Assembly (NCBI GenBank): GCA_032622095.1
Contig: CP136069.1
Coordinates: forward strand, 38,476,194 to 38,540,193
Reading direction: 5' to 3'
DNA from: Siphonodentalium dalli
Taxonomy: Eukaryota > Mollusca > Scaphopoda > Gadilida > Siphonodentaliidae
DNA: 64,000 bases
This document shows positions 20,816 through 33,700 of this stretch, in pieces (within the stretch, counting starts at the first letter, position 1; each line of letters opens with the position of its first letter). The notes below the pieces were generated by a model. It did no database searches. It was not told the DNA's origin and saw nothing but the letters and a program-made list of their open reading frames with translations. The position numbers were made by a program, and so were the translations under genes.

Positions 20816-23627
20816 TCTATGTGTATTATACCTAACCAAAACAATTCCTCTCCTCACCCACCCCGGTGAATAAGACTAAAGAGTTCTTTGATCATGCACA
20901 AATAATTGTAGAACCCCTGACCTGTTTACCACTATTTACACTGGCCAGTGTTCTCTGTCAGACTAAACACGCTCGATATATTAAGGCTATAATGCGGTCC
21001 AGGGCAATTTGTGACATACAGTGTACCTACACAATGCTTTATTATTGTTGTTGTTAAATACTGGAAACACGGGGAAACACCTGGAAATACAGTTTATTTT
21101 TAATTTTACACACTTTGCACCAAAAGAGGATAGTGTAGTGGGATTGAAAGGCAGTTAACACAGTTATTAAAGAACGGCTAAAAAACTCTGAAATTTTGAT
21201 AAAAACATGAGAAAGGGGGTGGGTCCCTAACATTTGGAGGAACAAATTTGCACAAATGGGGTGGTGTGTCCCTCGGGGTCGGAAAAAACTTTTTGGGCCC
21301 TATATGTGTAATTGTTTTCAGACCCCCCCCCCCCACTGCCGACGAGCGTAACAGTTTTTTGGGCATTGTGGAGAGAAGAATCAAAATATTAAAGAACAAA
21401 GAAACCGGCACCATTCACCAGCGCCGGAAAAATGATGCATGTAAAGAAATTTCTTTGGAAATAGCAGGGAAATATCCAAACAGAACCAAAACACAAACAA
21501 AATTCTTCTGAGACGTTATCTTCTTGGCTCTTCATTTTCACACTGTGCTAATTAAAAAATACTCACTAATATCATTGAAACTCATTCTGCAGATATATAA
21601 ACGCAAGCATGAGTCTCCACACAATTATACCCAAAAATTATACCGCTATACATGCCGATTGTGGCCGGTGAGTGTTCATGAATTAGTCGTAAGACGGCGT
21701 CAATTGATAGGTGACAAATCTGATAGATTGGATCAATCACACCATCGACAGCGTGTGTCGTTTGCGCTAAAGCAAAGATACCTTTGCGTTCAGCCGCTAC
21801 CATATAAACTACCTGGTTTATAAAATAGTCTCGCTTGGTGAATAGCACCCCAGGTGTAATTATTTAAAGACATATTATGTACTTGTTCGGGTGCGTGAAA
21901 CTGATCAGTTAGTAACAAAACGCTATGCCAACTGGGGGAATGTAGCATTTTACTAACATCGCCGACAATCTGAAGAAAATCGACCGTACCACTCCATAAA
22001 AAACATCGTCTGAACTACGCTCAATTGTAAATAATTACTACTCGATTCGGGACGCATATATCGATAAACTAACGAAAACGATTTCGCCATCGAGATTGAC
22101 TGCATTTAATTAATATATAAGAATGACGTTGTGTGTTGTCAATTTGGATATAATATTTGTAAAAATTACTACTTTGAACAAGATTATTCTCCATTTATAT
22201 TTGATCACCTACTGGAGTGTTTCACATCACTTTAATATCTTAGCACCTTCCGTCGACTTGATTGGTCAATTATTCAAAACATCTTTGCGATTGGCTGTCA
22301 CCTTATAGTTCCAGGTCAAATCCATGTCCGTCTAAATATAACAACTTAAACAACACGTCTGCATTTAGTGACACAGTTCTAGCGACCGTGAACATTAACA
22401 ATATTTCAGAAACGATAAGAATAACTTAATCGCTTCTCTATACCCCCCCCGTGTACGTGGTATCGCCAAAACGGAAGGTATCGCCAAAACAGACAATGCG
22501 GTTTTGATAAATGAATATATCTTCCCTCAGATGAATCTATATATCTCCCAGTTGAATAGTGATATCCACTATTCAAAACATAATTTCGTAAAGCGGAAGG
22601 TTCCCTCAATGGGATAGCGACCATATATAGCTTGCTCTCATCCCGATAACTATAATGGAAATGCCGGCTCATTTCCGATTTTATCATAAATAGTAGAAAA
22701 ACTTTTTGACGTTAGGTAGTTCGTTTGAAACATAATTATCAGCCATTGACGGTGGATAATTCGTGTATCAATAGAAAAATATATGTTTAATGAGCCATAC
22801 AAATGTCTAGCCTACAGAGCGGTCCGCAAAAATACTATCCGCGACCAAGTGTGGGTACCCACCATAATTTCTGGTGTCAAAGCCGCGGATCGATCCTGCG
22901 GTGAGATGTCGCCAAACCAGATTTGGGATGTCAACGATGCGGATGATATACTTCGCATTTTGACAGTTTCTAATTGAACATACCGGCAAATGCACCATCT
23001 TTTGGGTTAGGATGCATGTGCAAGGGTGAAAACCTGTATGTTTGTTTGTGTTTTATGTGCTAATGTCATGTTAATAGTATAAACTATTCTGTGTTGTTCG
23101 ATATTATAGGCCCGAATGAAACATTAAATCAGTATAAATCATGAGTTAGAGGGTCCCTGTAATAATAATTCTTGAACCGAACAAGCCGAAAACTAAATCT
23201 GCGAACAATACGAAATGAAAGTAAGAAATTTTTCACTACATACTGGTTTTGTAGCAGTGATTGAAATATTGTATTCGCCATGTTTCTGATATAATACACT
23301 AACAATCCTAATTATTAAAATTAAAAACTCCCACTCTCCGCCTCTGAGTATCTTTCTATAAAACTATTAACTAATCGCTGTCTTGTCAGCACGAACTTTC
23401 CTGTTTATGTGATTGTTTATATTGTATGGTGTTATTTATATTTGTGTCATCCTGCTTTGATTGCATGATGACGTCGACTGGTGTGTTTAACAAATAAAAA
23501 CTGTGTGGATAATCTATTATCAGTGTTCTATTTTCACCCATCCCGTGCTCGGAACTGTATTTAGCAGGGGTAATAGCTGGAACATCAAACTATCATAAAA
23601 AGACATGCGATTGGTCTGAAATTTCCA
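20816..23627. other. No recognised gene; G/C-rich patches
   Basis: 21,200-21,345 is a G-rich then C-run segment of repeat character. 21,593-21,667 is a 75-bp open stretch between an acceptor-like CATTCTGCAG and a donor-like GTGAGT, without a family match. A 14-bp direct repeat (GGTATCGCCAAAAC) lies near 22,459 and 22,477. Nothing else is supported. Confidence 0.35.
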
Positions 23628-23997
23628 ATTAAGAGGGAGATAAAGTGCTCAAACCTTACAAAGCGCAGGTGACCATATCATACCTTTTTGGAAAGTTTGA
23701 AGACTTATCTAGTGACAACGCAAAGCGGAATTTTTATTTTCATCCCAGGCTGGATATTATCGGACATTATTAAAAAGTAGGTCACAATTGTTTATCATTG
23801 TTTATAATATTTCCATCAAATGTCAATAACAAAACATAAAATGAAAAATGTGCTTTGCGTTGTCACTTGGTAAATGCTCAAACATTCCAACAGGGCATTA
23901 CATATTATTCTACGGGTTGTAAATATTGAGTAATCTTGTCTTGAAAATTAACATTGAATTCCCCATTTAAATGTTGCCACTTCACCTCCCTCTTAAT
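23628..23997. mobile_element. Foldback element D
   Basis: ATTAAGAGGGAGATAAAGTG at the left matches the inverse of the right end. The inner arms AGTGACAACGCAAAGCGGAA (23,711) and its inverse near 23,855-23,875 pair closely. Parts of the arms between these blocks have diverged. Non-coding. Confidence 0.6.
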
Positions 23998-25679
23998 GAC
24001 GTGGCAGCCATGAAATTCACAACTGTTGCAATATTTTGTCAAAATTTCTGGGGTAGGCAGCCCTGACGCCCATCTTGTTATGTACCTGTCAGTGAGGATA
24101 TTCAAGTATGGGATAACTTGAGTTGGAACAATTATGGTAAACTGTGTGCAAAAAGGGATGTACATATTGACAGGGGATTGGGTGTCAGTTCCCCCGTGTC
24201 TCCCCTCTCAATTTAGGACAAACTGTTTAACATTTGTAATTTCCAATAACTTAGTTGAATATTTTATGCAATACCTATTTCCCCAACCAATATATTTAGA
24301 GTACAATATTTTGTTTTTGTTTTGACAAAGACTATTGTAGATTTAAATCGTCATGAGTTGGCATATTTCCCACAATGGGCGTTCGGTCGGAATTGTCCTA
24401 CAACTTGAAAGCTAGATATATCAGTAAGAACATTTTAATCTTTGCAGTTTCTCAGAATTTGAAGCGGATGGTTTCATGGGAAGGGTGAGCAATTGGGCAA
24501 ACGAAATTGAACAACATTTTCAGTGAATATATCTGGCCATGCAGGCGTTGGGCGTTTTGTTTAGTTAAATGAATGATGGTACAGTTGGGTGATGGATACC
24601 GGAAATGCCATCTGAAATAATAGTGGGGGGAGGGGGGCTAATTAAGATAATGATTTCATCTAACTAAAAGTAACTTACCAGTTTGCTGCCCGCCTAACAC
24701 TGTCGCAGCTCCTAAAATGTAAATGATATCTCAGTCAAGGAAAAAGGTTGTTTGTTCCGGTCTTTAAACGAACTCTGCGTTGTGAAAATTGCTTCATCTT
24801 CGTCGCGGTCGTTTTGCATGTTTTCAAAAAGATTATAAAAATGATATACACAATCTTACTTTGATAATTAAAAACAGTACCGGTACATAGTTATCTCTGT
24901 GTATGTCTATATAATTACGATTGATATGAGGTCCGATACCAACCAGAGGTAACCGATGGCTGACATCAGGCATATAATATGAAATGAACCAAATATACCA
25001 TATTTGTTAATTAGATAGCATCTTAGTAGCAGTGTAAGATTGCAACTCTTTCAAATGAATGACATCCTAAAATTTATATCTGTACATTATTTAGCAGTGA
25101 TGTAGAGTTACGACACATGGTGATATTGTAAAACAATATATTAATCGGATTGGTAATGTCACAGAACTATATCGCTCGGTTTTAGGGCAAATTGAAGAGA
25201 TATTCACACAGCTCGATAACAGTCCGTTCTGGGCAAAAATGTCTTATCTAATTAATAAAGAATATCATTGTTGGCAACATGAAAGGCGTATTTAATTTTC
25301 GAGTCACCAATTAGTTTTTATAGTGCCTTGATATACGGTTTTAATAACAATCTATGACATAACATATAATATAATATACTATCATTCATCACCATTTGGA
25401 ACGTCTGTGTCACAGAAGGTGCCCATAGAGTAATAAAATATACCTGAAATCATAGAAACATTTCCCCGTCTCGCTCCCAGAATGCAACATAATTCAAACT
25501 TAGATATAGAGTTATTCCCCTTCCAGTGATAATAATAAACTTTGTAGTACTTTGTAGATGAAACTTAAGCACAGAAAACACGTCCGTACCTCAACAAAAA
25601 CAACATGTTCACAGCTTATTACACGGATAAGTTGACAATACAATGCTATGGAACTTCCTATTTCACATTATATATACTA
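23998..25679. other. No recognisable feature
   Basis: AT-rich sequence with one G-rich patch at about 24,624-24,638. No gene, RNA or repeat boundary was recognised. Confidence 0.4.
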
Positions 25680-26183
25680 CTAGCTGGTGGACCCGACTTC
25701 GTCCGGGCTGTTTCCCCTCTGCTTTTCGGCGAATTGCGCGATTTTACCTTGAATTGACCATTTTGAAGGTCATGGTCAGGTCGAGGTCACGATTTGACCC
25801 GTCCAAAACACTCCCCGGACAAAAGTACCCGACAAAAGTACCCGTCGAGTTCCGTCAGGTTTTACTCGATTTGACCTTGAATTGACCATTTTGAAGGTCA
25901 AGGTCAGGTTGGGGTCACGATTTGACCCGTCCAAAACACTCCCCGGACAAAAGTACCCATGGGTATCAAATTTCGTCGAAATCCGTCCGTTTTACCCGAT
26001 TTGACCTTGAATTGACCCTTTTAAAGGTCAAAGTCAGGCCGGAGTCACGATTTGACCCGTCCAAAACACTTCCTGGACAAAATTACCTGTAGGTATCAAA
26101 TTTCGTCGAAATCCGTCCAGCAGTTTTCCCGGCCATAGCTAACAGACAAACAAACAGACAGAAGTCCCAAAATATATATTAGA
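25680..26183 (-). mobile_element. Helitron-like non-autonomous unit, inverted
   Basis: Read on the minus strand it starts TCTAATATATATTTTGGGAC after an A. It has a TCTGTTTG microsatellite, then three tandem blocks built on TTTGGACGGGTCAAATCG and GACCTTGACCTTCAAAATGG-like wording. It ends with the hairpin CCCGGACGAAGTCGGG and CCACCAGCTAG before a T. Both A|TC and CTAG|T junctions are visible, matching Helitron insertion between A and T. It belongs to the family of units 1 and 3 at 9140-10,923, in the opposite orientation. Confidence 0.7.
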
Positions 26184-26604
26184 TCATTTGTGGGTACCCA
26201 TTTCAAGGTGAAGGTCACCTCGGGCGGAAAAACTGACCCGATGAAAATCTCCCCCATTCACAGGAGCCCCTAAGAACGAACACAGAATCACACAACACGC
26301 TCATGTCTGTACACAGACACAACACGCTCATGTCTGGACACAAACACGCTCTTTATCAACGACACTGCGGATACGAACGCTCTTTTACTATCACGCGATT
26401 AACCCATGAACTACCCATTGCGGTGGCGGGGGATTGGAGAATGAGTGCTCTGACGTTCTCAGAAGCGGTGCGATGACATTCCATCTGTGATTTTACCCTC
26501 AGATAGGAAGTTTGGGCTAAATCCGCCCGGCAGTTTTCCCGGCCATAGCTAACAGACAAACAACAAACAAACAGACAGACAGAAGTCCCAAAATATATAG
26601 TAGA
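26184..26604 (-). mobile_element. Second inverted Helitron-like unit, composite
   Basis: Its minus-strand start TCTACTATATATTTTGGG lies at 26,604 after an A. Next come the (TCTG/TTTG)n microsatellite and then a block related to the ~195-bp units of 7398-7975. The AAAGAGCGT motif follows near 26,400. A clear 3' hairpin and CTAG are not seen before the adjoining unit, so the 3' part is lost. Confidence 0.55.
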
Positions 26605-26710
26605 TGGCATATATTTGAAATAATGTGATCTTGGAGTTCGAAAATTAAGTGGGCCTTTAATTTCATAATTCACGTGTCACCATTAGTCCTGAAATTTTGC
26701 GAGAACCCTG
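26605..26710. other. Short spacer, no feature
   Basis: Nothing recognised. Confidence 0.4.
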
Positions 26711-26784
26711 GGCAATGCATTCTCTTATATATGCTAGTCTTCCTTAATGAGCTTCGCATATATAACGGAATACATTGGCCTAAC
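26711..26784. repeat. Relic of the piggyBac-like MITE palindrome
   Basis: ATGCATTCTCTTATATATGC and an eroded inverse arm (GCATATATAACGGAATACAT) correspond to one palindrome of the TTAA MITEs at 6029 and 27,646, with a changed centre and no surrounding MITE ends. From here to 27,231 nothing else is recognised. Confidence 0.6.
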
Positions 26785-27231
26785 AATACTTACACTGATA
26801 GAAAAATACCCGTTAGTTTAACTGTGTCAAACCGCGCTGCCAAACATGGAACGTATACGGTTAGGCCGTAGCATATTCCACTGTAAAAAACCGTTAAAGT
26901 AACTGGAAGACTGTAGCCAGTAATTGTCAGACCGTAGTATTTTTACGGCTCAACACCCTTCAATTAGCATCAATATCGTAACTAATAACCGTCATACTAT
27001 GGTGTTTTTTCATGGGTCAACCCCATTTTTTGCTCTTAATTTGCTAATTTACCATAGAATTTGCCAAGTTCCCGTGGTGACACTATGATTTTCCGATAAG
27101 AATTACGATCATAATTTTTATGAAACTTAAATCATCAATGCATAAATTTAAATAAAATGCTTATGAAACTTTGAAGTTTGAAGAGGACCAAACTTTCAAA
27201 CTTGTTATTTGGCTCGTATCGTTTAATCCGG

Positions 27232-27635
27232 TTTAAAGGCTGCGGGGGGTGGTGGGGGGATGTCAAGTGACCAATTTTGAATGGGGATTTCCATGCAAAT
27301 CTCGCAGCAAAAGTTATAAATGAAGCAGTTGTCTGGGCACCAAAGCAGCCCTATCATTAAACACACATAATATTTAACTGGCGGCTGCGGTTGAGAATTA
27401 TTATTTTTGAGAATTTTTTTTCTGGAATTAAAACATTAAAAAAATCTATATAAAAATCATAAATAAATATACCAAATTTCTAATAGTATATATTCCAAGC
27501 AAACCAGATGGATAAATATGTATTGTTCAATACCGCCCAAAGTCACGCCCAGAATTATTTTCAACTGTAACTTTTGTTGCGGAGATTTGCATGGAAATGC
27601 CTATTCAAAATTGGTCACATGGCCTCATCTTTAAA
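27232..27635. mobile_element. Foldback element E
   Basis: The left arm (GTGACCAATTTTGAATGGGG, then ATTTCCATGCAAATCTC, then GCAAAAGTTA) is mirrored in the right arm at 27,545-27,635. A TTTAAAG motif lies at both ends. A G-rich insertion (GGGGGGTGGTGGGGGG, about 27,243-27,258) sits in the left arm only. Non-coding. It ends 7 bp before the TTAA of the next MITE. Confidence 0.65.
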
Positions 27636-27645
27636 GACATATTAA

Positions 27646-28008
27646 CCCTTTACCCAACACAGCGGCCAAAAACGCCCAAATAAAGCTTCAACAGCCTAAA
27701 ATATCTTCGGTCTGTCTCAATAACACCATACAAATATGGATATCATTGGAACCGGTTCATTGACCACATTGTGATGGTTACAGTTATGCCCTGTGCCAAT
27801 GCATTCTCTTATATATGCGAGTCGACCATAGGTCGCCTCGCATGTATAAGATAATGCATTTACCATTTTTTCTTACATTCTTTAACAATTTTATCATTTT
27901 TAATATGTGTTAAGCCAATGCATTCTCTTATATATGCGAGGCGACCTATGGTCGACTCGCATATATAAGAGAATGCACTGGCACAGGGCCGTTCTGTTGG
28001 GTAAAGGG
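27646..28008. mobile_element. piggyBac-like MITE, copy 2, in TTAA
   Basis: TTAA at 27,642-27,645 and 28,009-28,012 flanks CCCTTTACCCAACA and TGTTGGGTAAAGGG. It is collinear with the copy at 6029-6419 but 28 bp shorter, having lost sequence after the first palindrome. It carries the same two palindromic hairpins. It lies about 85 bp left of the satellite array edge. Confidence 0.85.
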
Positions 28009-30745
28009 TTAAAGGAACTAAGCTATCACGGTTCAAATTTATGTACACGTAACAGTAAAACATCGGAATGGCATACTTTTTTGATAATATGTACATGTAT
28101 GTACAAACCGAACATTATCGCTATTATGGCCCGTTTTAGGGCTCCAGGACACTCCACACGAATAACCCACGAACATAACAGGTATGTCATTGTGGTCAAC
28201 ACATCAGCCCTAATTACAATTTAACCCCACGCAGCTGGATTTCTAGAGCACGAGGTCAGCACGGGTCCCGACATATTCGTCGAGATTTCATATAAATTGT
28301 CATTTCTACCTAATTTCGAGGTGCCAGGACACTCTACAGAGATATCCCTCCACATTAGTTGATGCATATGTGTAGAGAGTGTGACCGCTGGTAGTGGAAA
28401 ACCACCCCACGCAGTTTGTAATTTGGTAAAAACAGGCCATCACGGACTTCAATACGTGTATGTACAAACCGAACATTATCGCTATTATGGCCCGTTTTAG
28501 GGCTCCAGGACACTCCACACGCATAACCCACGAACATAACAGGTATGTCATTGTGGTCAACACATCAGCCCTAATTACAATTTAACCCCACGCAGCTGGA
28601 TTTCTAGAGCACGAGGTCAGCACGGGTCCCGACATATTCGTCGAGATTTCATATAAATTGTCATTTCTACCTAATTTCGAGGTGCCAGGACACTCTACAG
28701 AGATATCCCTCCACATTAGTTGATGCATATGTGTAGAGAGTGTGACCGCTGGTAGTGGAAAACCACCCCACGCAGTTTGTAATTTGGTAAAAACAGGCCA
28801 TCACGGACTTCAATACGTGTATGTACAAACCGAACATTATCGCTATTATGGCCCGTTTTAGGGCTCCAGGACACTCCACACGCATAACCCACGAACATAA
28901 CAGGTATGTCATTGTGGTCAACACATCAGCCCTAATTACAATTTAACCCCACGCAGCTGGATTTCTACAGCACGAGGTCAGCACGGGTCCCGACATATTC
29001 GTCGTGATTTCATATAAATTGTCATTTCTACCTAATTTCGAGGTGCCAGGACACTCTACAGAGATATCCCTCCACATTAGTTGATGCATATGTGTAGATA
29101 GTGTGACCGCTGGTAGTGGAAAACCACCCCACGCAGTTGAAATTTGGTAAAAACAGGTCATCACGGACTTCAATACTTCTATGTACAAACCGAACATTAT
29201 CGCTATTATGGCCCGTTTTTAGGGCCCCAGTACACTTCACACGAATAACCCACGAACATAACAGGTATGTCATTGTGGTCAACACATCAGCCCTAATTAC
29301 AATTTAATCCCACGCAGCTGGATTTCTACAGCACGAGGTTAGCACGGGTCCCGACATATTCGTCGTGATTTGATATAAATTGTCATTTCTACCTAAATTC
29401 GAGGTGCCAGGACACTCTACAGAGATATCCCTCCACATTAGTTGATGCATATGTGTAGACAGTGTGACCGATGGTAGTGGAAAACCACCCCACGCAGTTG
29501 AAATTTGGTAAAAACAGGTCATCACGGACTTCAATACGTCTATGTACAAACCGAACATTATCGCTATTATGGCCCGTTTTTAGGGCTCCAGGACACTCCA
29601 CACGCATAACCCACGAATATAACAGGTATGTCATTGTGGTCAACACATCAGCCCTAATTACAATTTAACCCCACGCAGCTGGATTTCTACAGCACGAGGT
29701 CAGCACGGGTCCCGACATATTCGTCGTGATTTCATATAAATTGTCATTTCTACCTAATTTCGAGGTGCCAGCACACTCTACAGAGATATCCCTCCACATT
29801 AGTTGATGCATATGTGTAGAGAGTGTGACCGCTGGTAGTGCAAAACCACCCCACGCAGTTTGTAATTTGGTAAAAACAGGCCATCACGGAATTCAATACG
29901 TCTATGTACAAACCGAACATTATCGCTATTATGGCCCGTTTTAGGGCTCCAGGACACTCCACACGCATAACCCACGAACATAACAGGTATGTCATTGTGG
30001 TCAACACATCAGCCCTAATTACAATTTAACCCCACGCAGCTGGATTTCTATAGCTCGAGGTCAGCACGGGTGCCGACATATTCGTCGTGATTTCATATAA
30101 ATTGTCATTTCTACCTAATTTCGAGGTGCCAGGACACTCTACAGAGATATCCCTCCACATTAGTTGATGCATATGTGTAGAGAGTGTGACCGCTGGTAGT
30201 GGAAAACCACCCCACGCAGTTGAAATTTGGTAAAAACAGGACATCACGGACTTCAATACGTCTATGTACAAACCGAACATTATCGCTATTATGGCCCGTT
30301 TTAGGGCTCCAGGACACTCCACACGCATAACCCACGAACATAACAGGTATGTCATTGTGGTCAACACATCAGCCCTAATTACAATTTAACCCCACGCAGC
30401 TGGATTTCTACAGCACGAGGTTAGCACGGGTCCCGACATATTCGTCGTGATTTCATATAAATTGTCATTTCTACCTAATTTCGAGGTGCCAGGACACTCT
30501 ACAGAGATATCCCTCCACATTAGTTGATGCATATGTGTAGACAGTGTGACCGCTGGTAGTGGAAAACCACCCCACGCTGTTGAAATTTGGGAAAAGTAGG
30601 TCATCACGGACTTCAATACTTCTATGTACAAACCGAACATTATCGCTATTATGGCCCATTTTAGGGCTCCAGGACACTCCACACGCATAACCCACGAACA
30701 TATCAGGTATGTCAATGTGGTCAACACATCAGCCCTAATTACAAT

Positions 30746-33700
30746 TTAATCCCACGCGGCTGGATTTCTACAGCACGAGGTTAGCACGGGTCCCGACATA
30801 TTCGTCGTGATTTCATATAAATTGTCATTTCTACCTAATTTCGAGGTGCCAGGACACTCTACAGAGATATCCCTCCACATTAGTTGATGCATATGTGTAG
30901 ACATTGTGACCGCTGGTAGTGGAAAACCACCCCACGCTGTTGAAATTTGGGAAAAGTAGGTCATCACGGACTTCAATACTTCTATGTACAAACCGAACAT
31001 TATCGCTATTATGGCCCGTTTTTAGGGCTCCAGGACACTCCACACGAATAACCCACGAACATAACAGGTATGTCATTGTGGTCAACACATCAGCCCTAAT
31101 TACAATTTAACCCCACGCAGCTGGATTTCTAGAGCACGAGGTCAGCACGGGTCCCGACATATTCGTCGTGATTTCATATAAATTGTCATTTCTACCTAAT
31201 TTCGAGGTGCCAGGACACTCTACAGAGATATCCCTCCACATTAGTTGATGCATATGTGTAGAGAGTGTGACCGCTGGTAGTGGAAAACCACCCCATGCAG
31301 TTGAAATTTGGTAAAAACAGGTCATCACGGACTTCAATACGTCTATGTACAAACCGAACATTATCGCTATTATGGCCCGTTTTTAGGGCTCCAGGACACT
31401 CCACACGCATAACCCACGAACATAACAGGTATGTCATTGTGGTCAACACATCAGCCCTAATTACAATTTAACCCCACGCAGCTGGATTTCTAGAGCACGA
31501 GGTCAGCACGGGTCCCGACATATTCGTCGAGATTTCATATAAATTGTCATTTCTACCTAAATTCGAGGTGCCAGGACACTCTACAGAGATATCCCTCCAC
31601 ATTAGTTGATGCATATGTGCAGAGAGTGTGACCGCTGGTAGTGCAAAACCACCCCACGCAGTTTGTAATTTGGTAAAAACAGGCCATCACGGAATTCAAT
31701 ACGTCTATGTACAAACCGAACATTATCGCTATTATGGCCCGTTTTAGGGCTCCAGGACACTCCACACGCATAACCCACGAACATAACAGGTATGTCATTG
31801 TGGTCAACACATCAGCCCTAATTACAATTTAACCCCACGCAGCTGGATTTCTATAGCACGAGGTCAGCACGGGTCCCGACATATTCGTCGTGATTTCATA
31901 TAAATTGTCATTTCTACCTAATTTCGAGGTGCCAGGACACTCTACAGAGATATCCCTCCACATTAGTTGATGCATATGTGTAGAAAGTGTGACCGCTGGT
32001 AGTGGAAAACCACCCCACGCAGTTGAAATTTGGTGAAAACAGGTCATCACGGACTTCAATACGTCTATGTACAAACCGAACATTATCGCTATTATGGCCC
32101 GTTTTAGGGCTCCAGGACACTCCACACGCATAACCCACGAACATAACAGGTATGTCATTGTGGTCAACACATCAGCCCTAATTACAATTTAACCCCACGC
32201 AGCTGGATTTCTAGAGCACGAGGTCAGCACGGGTCCCGACATATTCGTCGAGATTTCATATAAATTGTCATTTCTACCTAAATTCGAGGTGCCAGGACAC
32301 TCTACAGAGATATCCCTCCACATTAGTTGATGCATATGTGCAGAGAGTGTGACCGCTGGTAGTGGAAAACCACCCCACGCAGTTTGTAATTTGGTAAAAA
32401 CAGGCCATCACGGAATTCAATACGTCTATGTACAAACCGAACATTATCGCTATTATGGCCCGTTTTTAGGGCTCCAGGACACTCCACACGCATAACCCAC
32501 GAACATAACAGGTATGTCATTGTGGTCAACACATCAGCCCTAATTACAATTTAACCCCACGCAGCTGGATTTCTACAGCACGAGGTTAGCACGGGTCCCG
32601 ACATATTCGTCGTGATTTCATATAAATTGTCATTTCTACCTAAATTCGAGGTGCCAGGACACTCTACAGAGATATCCCTCCACATTAGTTGATGCATATG
32701 TGTAGACAGTGTGACCGCTGGTAGTGGAAAACCACCCCACGCAGTTGAAATTTGGTAAAAACAGGTCATCACGGACTTCAATACTTCTATGTACAAACCG
32801 AACATTATCGCTATTATGGCCCCATTTTAGGGCTCCAGGACACTCCACACGCATAACCCACGAACATATCAGGTATGTCAATGTGGTCAACACATCAGCC
32901 CTAATTACAATTTAATCCCACGCGGCTGGATTTCTACAGCACGAGGTTAGCACGGGTCCCGACATATTCGTCGTGATTTCATATAAATTGTCATTTCTAC
33001 CTAATTTCGAGGTGCCAGGACACTCTACAGAGATATCCCTCCACATTAGTTGATGCATATGTGTAGACATTGTGACCGCTGGTAGTGGAAAACCACCCCA
33101 CGCTGTTGAAATTTGGGAAAAGTAGGTCATCACGGACTTCAATACTTCTATGTACAAACCGAACATTATCGCTATTATGGCCCGTTTTTAGGGCTCCAGG
33201 ACACTCCACACGAATAACCCACGAACATAACAGGTATGTCATTGTGGTCAACACATCAGCCCTAATTACAATTTAACCCCACGCAGCTGGATTTCTAGAG
33301 CACGAGGTCAGCACGGGTCCCGACATATTCGTCGTGATTTCATATAAATTGTCATTTCTACCTAATTTCGAGGTGCCAGGACACTCTACAGAGATATCCC
33401 TCCACATTAGTTGATGCATATGTGTAGAGAGTGTGACCGCTGGTAGTGGAAAACCACCCCATGCAGTTGAAATTTGGTAAAAACAGGTCATCACGGACTT
33501 CAATACGTCTATGTACAAACCGAACATTATCGCTATTATGGCCCGTTTTTTAGGGCTCCAGGACACTCCACACGCATAACCCACGAACATAACAGGTATG
33601 TCATTGTGGTCAACACATCAGCCCTAATTACAATTTAACCCCACGCAGCTGGATTTCTAGAGCACGAGGTCAGCACGGGTCCCGACATATTCGTCGAGAT

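Noticed and set aside
28250-28275. Possible CENP-B box in the satellite (AGGTCAGCACGGGT region)
   Set aside because: Against the pattern NTTCGNNNNANNCGGGN only CGGG and a single G position fit. TTC and the central A are absent in the monomers inspected.
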